Below are positions 7,970-17,340 of a DNA stretch of 64,000 bases, piece by piece. Position 1 is the first letter of the stretch. Each line of letters starts with the position of its first letter. The stretch comes from Chitinophagaceae bacterium. GTDB taxonomy: Bacteria; Bacteroidota; Bacteroidia; Chitinophagales; Chitinophagaceae. The position numbers were made by a program, and so were the translations under genes. The notes beneath the pieces were generated by a model, which was not told the DNA's origin, made no database searches, and worked only from the letters and a program-made list of their open reading frames with translations. The stretch lies in NCBI GenBank assembly GCA_016710935.1, contig JADJTY010000012.1, forward strand, positions 744,001 through 808,000, read 5' to 3'.

Positions 7970-8878
7970 ATGGAATTAAAAAGCCCGGTTACCTACAGCA
8001 ACAATATTACCCGCTTAAGAAGTTTTGATGTAGCAACGATAAAAGAACAATACACCAGGGAAACCAAGGTGGATGTCTCCCGTTTTTTTAACGATCTTAC
8101 AGCCATTGAACTGTACGAATGTAATGATACAGGCTACCGCTTTTATTATCCTTTTAACATTTATGGTGATGATAAATTTTACCAGGACCTGCACGAACTG
8201 AATACCTGGTATTACCAGGACAATCGCTGGGAACACCCGTTGGCGCTAAGTTTCCTTAAGCCAACCGATAAAATACTTGAAATAGGCTCCGGGGATGGTT
8301 TCTTTATCAAACTCTGCAAAAAAAACAACATTAACGATATTACCGGGCTGGAGCTGAATACAGCTGCGGCAGCAAAAGCTACGCAGGAAGGAAACCTGGT
8401 CCATAGCGAAACCATACAGAACTACAGTACAAAACATGCAGGGGAATATGATGTGGTGTGTAATTTCCAGGTGCTGGAGCATATTGTAGACATCAGGTCG
8501 TTTATTGAAGCCTCGTTAACTGTTTTAAAAAAAGGCGGTAAAATGATCATTGCCGTACCCAATAACAATCCGTATTTATTTGAGTGGGATGATTACCACA
8601 CCCTGAACCTGCCACCGCACCATGCCGGACTCTGGAACAAAGCGGTGTTTAAAAAACTGGAGCATATTTTTGCTATTAAAAACACCCATGCACATACCGA
8701 ACCGCTGGGCGAAATGAAGCATTGGTTTGCAGTAAAAATTAATCACACCAAAAAAACAAATCCGTTTAAAGCATTTTTACTTTCCCTCATTCCCGGCTTT
8801 GTTTATAAAGCATACTTAAAAAATAACCGGGATAAAATAGAAGGCAGAAATATTTTACTGGTGTTTGAAAAAATCTGA
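7970..8878 (+). CDS. Class I SAM-dependent methyltransferase
   Basis: About 302 residues starting MELKSPVTYSNNITRLRSFD. The SAM motif ILEIGSGDGFFIKLCKKN and the FNFQVLEHIVD and VLKKGGKMIIAVPN segments mark a Methyltransf_23/11-type domain, preceded by about 100 residues without a known domain. An in-frame extension to 7928 would overlap the preceding methyltransferase; ATG 7970 follows that stop by 2 bp and is preferred. Its stop overlaps the GT4 start by one base, which indicates translational coupling. The target molecule is unknown. Confidence 0.82.
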   Translation: MELKSPVTYSNNITRLRSFDVATIKEQYTRETKVDVSRFFNDLTAIELYECNDTGYRFYYPFNIYGDDKFYQDLHELNTWYYQDNRWEHPLALSFLKPTDKILEIGSGDGFFIKLCKKNNINDITGLELNTAAAAKATQEGNLVHSETIQNYSTKHAGEYDVVCNFQVLEHIVDIRSFIEASLTVLKKGGKMIIAVPNNNPYLFEWDDYHTLNLPPHHAGLWNKAVFKKLEHIFAIKNTHAHTEPLGEMKHWFAVKINHTKKTNPFKAFLLSLIPGFVYKAYLKNNRDKIEGRNILLVFEKI

Positions 8879-9990
8879 TGAGATCAGTTTTCTTTTTATC
8901 ATTAATGAATGGTGCGGCCTGGGGCGGCAGCGAAGAACTGTGGTTTCGTGCCGCTTTATGGATGTGCAAAAATGATTATAAAGTTGGCATTGGTTGTTAT
9001 GACTGGGCAGAAAAGCAGGACCGCATTGCTGCATTGAAAAATGCAGGATGCAGTATTTATTTATTGCCAAACAAAAAGGGCTTCTTTAAAAAGGTTGCCG
9101 TAAAAAAGATATTGAACTCCATTCCTTTTCAGGAATATGGACTTACTGTTTTGAACCAGGGTGGCTGGAAAGAGATACTGCATGCTCCTTTCAACAATCT
9201 TTATAAAAAACTTCCTGCTTATGTTATCCTTAATCATAACTACAATGAAAATGCAGTGCTGTCTTTTACAAAGCAAAAACTGTTACAGCAATGGGTCTCG
9301 GGCGCACAAATGAATTTTGGAGCCACACAAAAAATATTCGAGGTTATTGAAAGAAAATTCAGCATCAGCATAGATAAAAAGCAAACCCTGGTAAATCCAA
9401 TCACATTTCAACCCGATTTAGCTGCAGGTCATTATCCTGCGTTTGTTAATGATTCCTGCGTTTGGGTAATGCTTGCCGAACTGGATACCGCAAGAAAAGC
9501 ACAGGACGTTTTGATCAATGCTTTATCATCAGCAAAATGGAAAGAGCGGAACTGGCAACTACACTTGTATGGCAAAGGAAAAGATCAAGAGAGACTGGAG
9601 AAATTAATTGTTGAACTGGGACTTGAAGAAAAAGTTATCTTAAAAGGATTTACTACCAACATAAAACAAACATTGCTCGATTGTAACCTGTTGTTGCAAT
9701 GCACCCTGATTGATGCCATGCCTTTAAGCGTGGTGGAAGCTATGGCAGGCGCAAGGCCCTGCGTGGTAAGTACCGTTGGTGATATGCCGGCCTGGGTAGA
9801 AGATGGCGTAAATGGTTTTATTTGCCCCGCTGTAACTGTTGCAGGAATTGATGAAACGATGGAAAACTGCTGGCAACAAAAAAACAACTGGGCAGCCATG
9901 GGCAAAAAGGCTTTTGAAACCTTCACAAAAAAATATCCGCAACCTTATGAAGAAAAGATTGCGGACATTTTAAGTATTTATATCCGGTAA
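8878..9990 (+). CDS. Family 4 (GT-B) glycosyltransferase
   Basis: 370 residues. The N-terminus MNGAAWGGSEELWFRAAL is the glycine-rich acceptor side of GT-B enzymes. The C-terminal half has LHLYGKGKDQERLEKLI, KGFTTNIKQTLLDCNLLLQC and PLSVVEAMAGARPCVVS, with the E-x7-E type nucleotide-sugar site of GT4. The start codon overlaps the preceding TGA by one base. With two methyltransferases and the nearby GT25 gene it forms a small glycan-modification block. Donor and acceptor are not deducible. Confidence 0.85.
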   Translation: MRSVFFLSLMNGAAWGGSEELWFRAALWMCKNDYKVGIGCYDWAEKQDRIAALKNAGCSIYLLPNKKGFFKKVAVKKILNSIPFQEYGLTVLNQGGWKEILHAPFNNLYKKLPAYVILNHNYNENAVLSFTKQKLLQQWVSGAQMNFGATQKIFEVIERKFSISIDKKQTLVNPITFQPDLAAGHYPAFVNDSCVWVMLAELDTARKAQDVLINALSSAKWKERNWQLHLYGKGKDQERLEKLIVELGLEEKVILKGFTTNIKQTLLDCNLLLQCTLIDAMPLSVVEAMAGARPCVVSTVGDMPAWVEDGVNGFICPAVTVAGIDETMENCWQQKNNWAAMGKKAFETFTKKYPQPYEEKIADILSIYIR

Positions 9991-10002
9991 ATGAAATTAT
10001 TT

Positions 10003-11814
10003 TTAAGCCGGTTCAGATTTCATTTGCTTTGAAACCCTGGAGCGCTCGTTCTCATCCAGTATCACCTTACGCATACGAATGCTTTTTGGCGTTACTTCAA
10101 TACACTCATCCTGCTGAATGTACTCCATACACTCTTCCAAAGTCATCATGATCTTTGGAGCGGCCTTGCTGGCATCGTCACTACCGCTTGCACGGTGGTT
10201 GGTTAATTTTTTTGGCTCAGTAGCATTTACATTCAGATCGCCCGGCTTAATATGCTCGGCAATTATTTGTCCTACATAAACCTCATCTCCCGGATCAACA
10301 AAGAACCTGCCCCTGTCCTGTAATTTATCAATGGAATATCCCGTAGTTCTTTCTGTATTTTTTGATAACAACACACCATTACTTCTGCCCGGAATATTTC
10401 CTTTCCATGGCCTGTAATCCGTAAAGCGGTGAGCCATTACTGCTTCACCAGCGGTGTTGGTAAGCATATTGCTACGCAAGCCTATCAAACCACGTGATGG
10501 AATATCAAATTCCAGGTGCTGCATTTCGCCCTTGCTTTCCATGATCAGCATTTCGCCTTTGCGTTGCGTAACCAGGTCAATTACCTTACCACTAAATTCA
10601 GCAGGTACATCCACTACCAGGTTTTCATAAGGCTCACATTTCTTACCATCAATTTCTTTTACCAAAACCTGTGGGTTACCAACCGTTAATTCAAAACCTT
10701 CCCTGCGCATGGTTTCAATTAAGATACCCAAATGCAAAATACCACGACCATACACCAAAAAGCTATCTGCACTGTCAGAATCTTCAACACGCAATGCCAG
10801 GTTCTTTTCAGTTTCTTTCATTAACCTGTCACGCAAATGGCGTGAGGTTACAAATTTACCTTCGCGGCCAAAGAATGGTGAGTTGTTGATGCTGAACATC
10901 ATACTCATCGTTGGCTCATCCACACTGATAACCGGTAATGCTTCCGGAAATTCAACATCACAAATGGTATCACCGATATTAAATTCTTCCAGACCAACTA
11001 TCGCACAAATATCACCTGCACTCACTTCCGTAGCTTTCTTTTTACCAAGCGCTTCAAAAGTGTACAGTTCCTTTACTTTCATTTTTTTAATGCCTCCATC
11101 TGCCTGTACCAATGCGATCTGCTGACCTTCTTTTACAGTTCCTCTTGCAACTTTACCTACTGCGATCCTTCCTAAGAAAGAAGAGTAATCTAAAGAAGTG
11201 ATCTGCATCTGTGTGGTACCTGCATTTACTTTAGGCTCGGGTACATGCTCCAAAATAGCATCCAGTAGCGGAAAAATATTATCCGTTTCTGTTAATGAAG
11301 TATTCATCCAGCCATTTTTGCTGCTACCGTAAATGGTAGGAAAATCAAGCTGCTCTTCCGTAGCATCCAGGTTAAAGAACAGTTCAAAAACTGCATCATG
11401 CACTTCATCAGGGCGGCAGTTTGCTTTATCTACTTTATTAATAACCACGATCGGGTGTAAACCTAATTGCAAAGCTTTCTGCAACACAAAACGTGTTTGC
11501 GGCATAGGGCCTTCAAAAGCATCAACCAACAGCAAAACGCCATCGGCCATTTTTAAAACACGTTCAACTTCACCACCAAAGTCACTGTGACCCGGGGTAT
11601 CGATAACATTAATTTTAATGTCTTTATAAAGTACAGATACGTTCTTACTGAAAATGGTGATCCCTCTTTCTCTTTCCAGGTCGTTATTGTCCATGATCAG
11701 TTCACCGGTTTCCTGGTTATCACGAAAAATATTTGTGCTGTGCAGAATTTTATCTACGAGTGTTGTTTTACCGTGATCTACGTGGGCAATAATTGCGATG
11801 TTTCTTATATTCAT
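10003..11814 (-). CDS. typA: Translational GTPase TypA/BipA
   Basis: 603 residues, the normal BipA length. G1 is IIAHVDHGKTT (residues 8-18), followed by RERGITIFSKN, DTPGHSDFGGEVERVL and VINKVDKANCRPD. Later domains carry RGILHLGILIETMRREG and GEMQHLEFDIPSRGLIGLRS, specific to this subfamily of EF-G-like GTPases. BipA binds the ribosome and aids 50S assembly and stress growth. It converges with the GT4 gene, whose stop is 12 bp away, and has a repeat-containing spacer upstream. Confidence 0.96.
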   Translation of the reverse strand: MNIRNIAIIAHVDHGKTTLVDKILHSTNIFRDNQETGELIMDNNDLERERGITIFSKNVSVLYKDIKINVIDTPGHSDFGGEVERVLKMADGVLLLVDAFEGPMPQTRFVLQKALQLGLHPIVVINKVDKANCRPDEVHDAVFELFFNLDATEEQLDFPTIYGSSKNGWMNTSLTETDNIFPLLDAILEHVPEPKVNAGTTQMQITSLDYSSFLGRIAVGKVARGTVKEGQQIALVQADGGIKKMKVKELYTFEALGKKKATEVSAGDICAIVGLEEFNIGDTICDVEFPEALPVISVDEPTMSMMFSINNSPFFGREGKFVTSRHLRDRLMKETEKNLALRVEDSDSADSFLVYGRGILHLGILIETMRREGFELTVGNPQVLVKEIDGKKCEPYENLVVDVPAEFSGKVIDLVTQRKGEMLIMESKGEMQHLEFDIPSRGLIGLRSNMLTNTAGEAVMAHRFTDYRPWKGNIPGRSNGVLLSKNTERTTGYSIDKLQDRGRFFVDPGDEVYVGQIIAEHIKPGDLNVNATEPKKLTNHRASGSDDASKAAPKIMMTLEECMEYIQQDECIEVTPKSIRMRKVILDENERSRVSKQMKSEPA

Positions 11815-11820
11815 TTTTTG

Positions 11821-12121
11821 AGCTTTTAGCTTTTAGCCATTAGCTTTTAGCAAAACACGGTTAGCGTGTGGACTAAAGGCTGACAGCTAACGGCTGTTTT
11901 TTGAGGCGCAAAGGTACACTAAATCAGCGGGATGGCAAGGCATTAATGCAAATAAAATTATATGATAACAAAGGGATGATTTTGTGATTAAGCATTGATT
12001 AACAGGCTCATACATATCTGAAAGTCACATTCATTGCTATTTCCAAATTAATTAACAACTTATATTGACCGATCTACTGTAATCAGGTTACTTTTATTCT
12101 CTATACTAAAACAACTACTCC
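11821..12121. repeat. Spacer with AGCTTTTAG/AGCTAACGG repeats
   Basis: This 301-bp spacer separates divergent typA and the thioredoxin-like gene. Near typA it holds three copies of AGCTTTTAG. AGCCATTAGCTTTTAGC (11835-11851) pairs with GGCTGACAGCTAACGGCT (11878-11895), followed by a T-run. The remaining about 210 bp is AT-rich and presumably holds the promoter of the downstream gene, but no convincing -7 element is visible. Confidence 0.5.
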
Positions 12122-14050
12122 ATGAAAAAAATATGCTTTCTTCTGATTTTATTGGTTTCGTTTAAAATCACATCTGCCCAGAAAAAATTTGATGCCCTAA
12201 CCTTTACACCACAGATGCCCAAGGCAGGACAAACGGTGAATTTTAAATTTGACAGCAGACTTTCTCCTTTAATAGCGGAAAAGAAAGTGGATATTTTGGT
12301 TTACCTGTTTAATAAAAAGAATAATACAAAGGTTCTGGAACCAAATATTTTGCAATCTGGAACGGTATATTCCGGCAGTTTTAAATTAGACAGCAACACA
12401 ACCTGCATAGCTTTTGGTTTCTCGGCAAAAGATGGCAAAGAAAAAGATAATAATGCAGGCGATGGTTATATTGTGCCGGTTTACAATAAAAACAACCAAC
12501 CCGTTATTGAATATTATAAGTGGGCCGGAAACATGTATAGCGGTTATGGGGAGCGGCTATTTGGCATGAAAACAATTACAGATAAAAACCTGGCCATATT
12601 GGAAGAAGGTTTAAAACTAAACCCCCGGGCTATGGATGATCCGGATTATTTTTCTGCTTATTTATTTGCCGTTAACACTGCCAAAAAGAAAGATGGGGAA
12701 GAACTTGCAATACTTTCAATTTTAAAAAACCTGGCAAACAAGCCGGATATTAAGGAAACGGACTATGCTACTTTAACCCAATGGTACAACCGTTTAAAAA
12801 TGAAAAGTACTTCAGACTCGTTTCTTGCTATTTACAAACAAAAATATCCCGATGGTGCCTGGAAAAGAACCGAAATGTTTAATGCTATAAATAAAGCCAA
12901 AGCTGCCGATGAGAAAAGAGCGGCATTTGAAGCCTACATAAAAAATTACCCACCCACAGAGGCTGAAAAATCTACCATTAATTTTTTCAAAAGTGCCATT
13001 GCTTCTGCCTATCATAAAGAAAAAAATTATGATGCCTTCAAAACCTGGATCAAAGATTTGCCAATTGCAGATAAAGCTGGCTTCTATAACGACCTGAGTT
13101 GGAATATGGCTTTGGCGAAGGAAAATATAAACCAGGCCAAAGCAATGAGCTTTGAAGCGACAAGCTGGGCAAAAAAGGAGATGGCTAATCCAACAGAAAA
13201 AAAGCCGGATTATGAAACAAAAAAAGATTGGGATAAGGAACGCAAATATACTTTTGGCATGTATGCCGATACCTATTCGTTTATATTGTATGAGCTGGGC
13301 GACTATAAAAATGGGTATCAATATGCAAAAGAGGCAGCCGCAATTAATGAATTTAAAAATGCAGAATATAATGAGCGATACGCACAGCTGTTGGTAAAAG
13401 TTATGCCGGCAGCCACCGCAAAAAAAGAAATTGAAAAATTTGTAAAGGATGGTGTGGCTTCATCAAAAACCAAAACATTATTAAAAGAACTGTACGTTGC
13501 AGAAAAAAAATCGGATAAAGGCTATAGTGATTATTTAGTTAAACTTGAAACCGCCGCCAAAGAAAAAAAGAGAGCAGACCTGGCTAAAACCATGATCAAT
13601 GAAGAGGCGCCGAAATTCATTTTAAAAGACCTGGAGGGTAATGATGTAAGCCTGGTTAGTTTAAAAGGCAAAGTAGTGATAGTAGATTTTTGGGCAACCT
13701 GGTGTGGCCCCTGCATTGCATCAATGCCGGCTATGAAAACAGCCCAGGAAAAATTACAGGGAAACGATGTTGCTTTTGTATTTGTGGATACCTGGGAATC
13801 GGCAGAAAACAAAAAACAAAATGCGGCTGATTTTATGGCTAAAAACAAATATCCCTTTCATGTTTTGATGGACGATAATGATAAAGTGGTTGCCGATTTT
13901 AAAGTAAACGGTATACCTACAAAATTTGTAATTGATAAAACCGGCAACATCCGTTTCAAAAGTATTGGCTTTAGCGGTAATGATGATGCCCTGGTGGATG
14001 AAGTGAGTATGATGGTAGAGATGGCTTCTACTGAAATGCCCGTAAAATAA
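12122..14050 (+). CDS. Exported TlpA-like thioredoxin fold protein
   Basis: 642 residues with a signal peptide ending near TSAQ (residue 19). The N-terminal 130 residues form a beta-rich domain. A long helical middle part, TPR-like by pattern, spans roughly residues 150-490. The C-terminal AhpC/TSA-type thioredoxin domain has KGKVVIVDFWATWCGPC with redox cysteines C528 and C531 and a cis-Pro region VNGIPTKFVID. TlpA-like proteins reduce or isomerise thiols in the periplasm. Long N-terminal extensions like this are frequent in Bacteroidota. The substrate is unknown. Confidence 0.82.
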   Translation: MKKICFLLILLVSFKITSAQKKFDALTFTPQMPKAGQTVNFKFDSRLSPLIAEKKVDILVYLFNKKNNTKVLEPNILQSGTVYSGSFKLDSNTTCIAFGFSAKDGKEKDNNAGDGYIVPVYNKNNQPVIEYYKWAGNMYSGYGERLFGMKTITDKNLAILEEGLKLNPRAMDDPDYFSAYLFAVNTAKKKDGEELAILSILKNLANKPDIKETDYATLTQWYNRLKMKSTSDSFLAIYKQKYPDGAWKRTEMFNAINKAKAADEKRAAFEAYIKNYPPTEAEKSTINFFKSAIASAYHKEKNYDAFKTWIKDLPIADKAGFYNDLSWNMALAKENINQAKAMSFEATSWAKKEMANPTEKKPDYETKKDWDKERKYTFGMYADTYSFILYELGDYKNGYQYAKEAAAINEFKNAEYNERYAQLLVKVMPAATAKKEIEKFVKDGVASSKTKTLLKELYVAEKKSDKGYSDYLVKLETAAKEKKRADLAKTMINEEAPKFILKDLEGNDVSLVSLKGKVVIVDFWATWCGPCIASMPAMKTAQEKLQGNDVAFVFVDTWESAENKKQNAADFMAKNKYPFHVLMDDNDKVVADFKVNGIPTKFVIDKTGNIRFKSIGFSGNDDALVDEVSMMVEMASTEMPVK

Positions 14051-14089
14051 TACTTTACTGAAAAACGGACTGCATTTTGCATCCTTTTT

Positions 14090-14386
14090 ATGATGACCAA
14101 AGAAAAACCTGGTTTACCCAATATTTTCATTTGTATAGTTATGGACCTGGTTGGCATGGCTAGTTATATTCTTCCCGGTGTGGGTGAATTTACCGATGTG
14201 GTTTGGGCATGCCTTTCTGCCATTATTTTTCAAACTTTATTTGGTGGCAGGTTTGGTATGGTTGGTGCCGGCTTGAATTTTTTAGAAGAGATATTTCCTT
14301 TAACTGATATTATCCCCTCTTTTACCATTGCCTGGTTTATAAGAAAACATGAGGTTGATAAATGGATTTCCGGTAACTCCGAATAG
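14090..14386 (+). CDS. Small membrane protein of unknown function
   Basis: 98 residues starting with two ATGs (14090 and 14093). It has at least two membrane-prone stretches (IFICIVMDLVGMASYILPG and FGGRFGMVGAGLNFLEEIF) and a C-terminal RKHEVDKW. It starts 39 bp after the thioredoxin-like gene in the same direction and may be cotranscribed with it. I do not recognise a named family. Its TAG stop is the first base run of the REP-like repeat that follows. Confidence 0.65.
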   Translation: MMTKEKPGLPNIFICIVMDLVGMASYILPGVGEFTDVVWACLSAIIFQTLFGGRFGMVGAGLNFLEEIFPLTDIIPSFTIAWFIRKHEVDKWISGNSE

Positions 14387-14447
14387 GGTTGCCAACCTTT
14401 GGCAAGAGATTTTAAGTAAAGATGAACTTTATAAAGGTTGGCAACCC
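14386..14447. repeat. REP-like inverted repeat, possible terminator
   Basis: GGGTTGCCAACCTTT (14386-14400) and AAAGGTTGGCAACCC (14433-14447) are perfect 15-bp reverse complements. The left arm continues as TTTGGCAAG, the word shared with the palindrome at 4139-4171. It begins at the last base of the membrane protein stop codon and ends 35 bp before uvrB. Confidence 0.75.
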
Positions 14448-14482
14448 TTCACTAAGCTTTAGTAAATTGCAGGTCTGTAATC

Positions 14483-16534
14483 ATGTCTTTTCAACTTCAG
14501 GCACCATATTCACCCGCCGGCGATCAGCCGGAAGCCATCCGCCAACTTACGGAAGGGGTTTTAAATGGAGAAAGGTACCAGACATTGTTGGGTGTTACCG
14601 GCAGCGGTAAAACCTATACCATGGCCAATGTGATACAGAACACCCAGAAGCCTACTTTGGTTATTACCCATAACAAAACACTGGTGGCGCAATTGTATGG
14701 TGAGTTTAAACAGTTCTTTCCGGATAATGCCGTTGGTTATTTTGTTTCGTACTACGATTACTACCAGCCCGAGGCTTATATGCCGGTGAGTAATACCTAT
14801 ATCGAAAAAGACCTGAGTATCAATGAAGAACTGGATAAGCTACGCCTGCAGGCAACAGCACAATTATTAAGCGGACGAAGAGACATCATAATTGTTGCCA
14901 GCGTAAGTTGTATTTATGGCATGGGTAACCCAACCGATTATGAAAATGGCATCATTCGTATTCAACAGGGACAGGTAATCAGCCGCCAGGGATTTTTACA
15001 TGCATTGGTAAATTCTTTGTACAACAGAAGCGAAGGCGACTTTACAAGAGGCACATTCCGTGTTAAAGGCGATACCATTGATATTAATTTACCTTATGTG
15101 GATTTTGGTTACCGCATTACTTTTTTTGGCGATGAAATTGAAACCATCGAAACGCTGGAACTCAGCAGTGGCAAGCGTATCAGCAGTGTGGATAATGCCG
15201 CCATCTTTCCGGCGAATTTATATGTAACACCAAAAGATATGCTGCAGCAGGTGATACACGAGATACAGGATGAAGTGGGCGCACAGGAATTGTATTACAA
15301 GAACAGCGGAAAATATATTGAAGCCCAACGCATCAGCGAACGGGTTAATTACGATCTGGAAATGATACGTGAACTGGGTTATTGCAATGGTATTGAAAAT
15401 TACTCCCGTTTTTTCGACAGGCGTAAACCAGGCACCAGGCCCTTCTGCCTGCTTGATTATTTTCCTAAAGATTTTTTGTGCATTATTGATGAGAGCCATC
15501 AGACCGTACCACAGGTAAGTGGTATGTATGGAGGCGACAGAAGCCGTAAACTGGTGCTGGTTGATTATGGTTTTCGCCTGCCATCAGCATTAGATAACCG
15601 TCCGTTGAATTTTAATGAATTTGAAAGCCTGCTTAACCAAACCATTTATGTTTCTGCAACGCCGAGCCAATACGAGCTGGAAAAATGCGAAGGCGTGGTA
15701 ATTGAACAGGTAGTAAGACCCACCGGCTTATTGGATCCGCCAATTGAAGTGCGTCCATCCATCAACCAGATCGATGATCTGCTGGATGAAATTGACAAGC
15801 GCATAAAAAAAGGCGACCGGGTTTTAGTTACTACATTAACCAAACGCATGGCCGAAGAAATGACCAAATACCTCCATCGCATTGATATAAAATGTAAATA
15901 CATACACAGCGAAGTAGATACACTGGAGAGAATTGAAATACTCCGTGAGCTGCGCCTGGGAGTAATTGATGTGTTGGTTGGCGTTAATTTATTAAGAGAA
16001 GGATTGGACTTGCCGGAAGTTTCTTTGGTTGCTATTTTAGATGCCGATAAAGAAGGCTTTTTGCGTAATGAAAAAAGCTTAACCCAAACCGCCGGCCGCG
16101 CTGCCCGTAATGTAGATGGATTGGTCATTTTTTATGCCGATAAGATGACCGAAAGCATGCAACGCACCATTGATGAAACCAACCGCCGCCGGGAAAAACA
16201 GATCGCTTTCAACATTGAACATCATATTACACCCACCACCATCATAAAAAGTACCGAGCAGATCTTTGCCCAGGGATCTGTGCTGGATGTAAAAGGATAC
16301 GATCCATCCAACCCTTACTCACTGGCACCTGATGGTGAGCTGGTACAAGTAGCTGCAGAGGACCAGGCGGTTTATGCCACCATTCCGCAACTGGAAAAAG
16401 CCATTGGCAAAGTAAAAAAAGATATGACCAAAGCTGCCAAAGACATGGACTTTATGGAAGCAGCCCGGCTAAGGGATGAAATGTTCAGGATGCAGAAAGA
16501 GTTGGAGGTAATGAAAAATAATTTACTATCTTAA
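14483..16534 (+). CDS. uvrB: Excinuclease ABC subunit B
   Basis: 683 residues, the usual UvrB length. It opens FQLQAPYSPAGDQPEAIRQL, has Walker A GVTGSGKTYTMA, the beta-hairpin region YYDYYQPEAYMP, the helicase motifs IDESHQTVPQ and GVNLLREGLDLPEVSLV, QTAGRAARN, and a C-terminal UVR domain (KDMDFMEAARLRDEM). UvrB is the damage-verifying helicase of nucleotide excision repair and hands the lesion from UvrA to UvrC. It stands alone here with no uvrA or uvrC adjacent. A ParA-like gene follows after 28 bp. Confidence 0.97.
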   Translation: MSFQLQAPYSPAGDQPEAIRQLTEGVLNGERYQTLLGVTGSGKTYTMANVIQNTQKPTLVITHNKTLVAQLYGEFKQFFPDNAVGYFVSYYDYYQPEAYMPVSNTYIEKDLSINEELDKLRLQATAQLLSGRRDIIIVASVSCIYGMGNPTDYENGIIRIQQGQVISRQGFLHALVNSLYNRSEGDFTRGTFRVKGDTIDINLPYVDFGYRITFFGDEIETIETLELSSGKRISSVDNAAIFPANLYVTPKDMLQQVIHEIQDEVGAQELYYKNSGKYIEAQRISERVNYDLEMIRELGYCNGIENYSRFFDRRKPGTRPFCLLDYFPKDFLCIIDESHQTVPQVSGMYGGDRSRKLVLVDYGFRLPSALDNRPLNFNEFESLLNQTIYVSATPSQYELEKCEGVVIEQVVRPTGLLDPPIEVRPSINQIDDLLDEIDKRIKKGDRVLVTTLTKRMAEEMTKYLHRIDIKCKYIHSEVDTLERIEILRELRLGVIDVLVGVNLLREGLDLPEVSLVAILDADKEGFLRNEKSLTQTAGRAARNVDGLVIFYADKMTESMQRTIDETNRRREKQIAFNIEHHITPTTIIKSTEQIFAQGSVLDVKGYDPSNPYSLAPDGELVQVAAEDQAVYATIPQLEKAIGKVKKDMTKAAKDMDFMEAARLRDEMFRMQKELEVMKNNLLS

Positions 16535-16562
16535 CCCTCCCTTATTAATAAAATAACATGTT

Positions 16563-17303
16563 ATGACTACGATTGCTTTGTATAACCTCAAAGGCGGCGT
16601 TGGTAAAACTGCCAGTTGCGTAAACTTTGCTTACCTGGCCGCGGCCGATGGTTTTAAAACTTTGTTATGGGATATTGATCCCCAGGGCTCGTCCTCTTTT
16701 TATTATAAAGCCAAACCCAAAACACATCCGGGTATAAAAAAACTGATCACGAAGGATGCGGACCTTGAAAATGCTATATTAAGTACCGATTTTGAATTGC
16801 TGGATGTAATACCGGCCGATAACAGCAGCAAAAGTTTTGAGATCATGCAGGACGAAATGAAGGGAAATAAAAACCGGCTGAAAGCGGTGTTGAAGCAACT
16901 GGATAAGGAATATGATTTTGTCTTTATTGATTGTCCGCCCGGCTTTAGTGCCTTAAGCGAAAATATTTTTAACGCTGCAGATATTGTACTGATGCCGGTT
17001 ATACCTACTACGCTCTCTATCCGAACCTACAATATGGTTAAAGATTATTTTAAAGAAAAAGCTTTAGACATGACCAAGATGATGTGCTTTTTTACCATGA
17101 CCGATCTGCGTAAAAACCTGCACAACGAGATCATGGAAGAATTGTACAAAGACAAACGTTTCTTCCAGAATTACATACCTTATTTAAGCGATGTAGAAAA
17201 AATGGGCATCCACAAAGCGCCTATTATGGAATTTGCCAACAGCAGTTATGCCGCTAGCTGTTACCGGGAATTATGGACAGAAATTAAAGAAGGAGTACTC
17301 TAA
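16563..17303 (+). CDS. Orphan ParA/Soj-type ATPase
   Basis: 246 residues. It has the deviant Walker A motif KGGVGKTA near the N-terminus, WDIDPQGSSSF (A' motif) and VFIDCPPGFSALS (Walker B). These belong to the ParA/MinD superfamily of dimerising ATPases that position DNA or large complexes. No ParB gene and no parS-like sites accompany it, so it is not an evident partition locus. It follows uvrB by 28 bp and may share its transcript. The cargo is unknown. Confidence 0.85.
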   Translation: MTTIALYNLKGGVGKTASCVNFAYLAAADGFKTLLWDIDPQGSSSFYYKAKPKTHPGIKKLITKDADLENAILSTDFELLDVIPADNSSKSFEIMQDEMKGNKNRLKAVLKQLDKEYDFVFIDCPPGFSALSENIFNAADIVLMPVIPTTLSIRTYNMVKDYFKEKALDMTKMMCFFTMTDLRKNLHNEIMEELYKDKRFFQNYIPYLSDVEKMGIHKAPIMEFANSSYAASCYRELWTEIKEGVL

Positions 17304-17327
17304 AAATTCAACTTAAAAATAATTTAT

Positions 17328-17335
17328 TAGTTTTG
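17328..17335 (+). promoter_or_regulatory. TAnnTTTG element close to start codon
   Basis: TAGTTTTG fits the Bacteroidota -7 consensus and ends 5 bp before the esterase ATG. This implies a very short or absent leader. No good -33 TTG is seen at the expected distance. Confidence 0.35.
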
Positions 17336-17340
17336 CCGCC

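Noticed and set aside
10709..11125. 138-codon frame antisense to typA
   Set aside because: typA is a well-conserved full-length gene on the other strand; the frame shows no domain.
16563..17303. Chromosome or plasmid partition locus
   Set aside because: No ParB gene and no clustered parS-like palindromes are found around the ParA-like gene.
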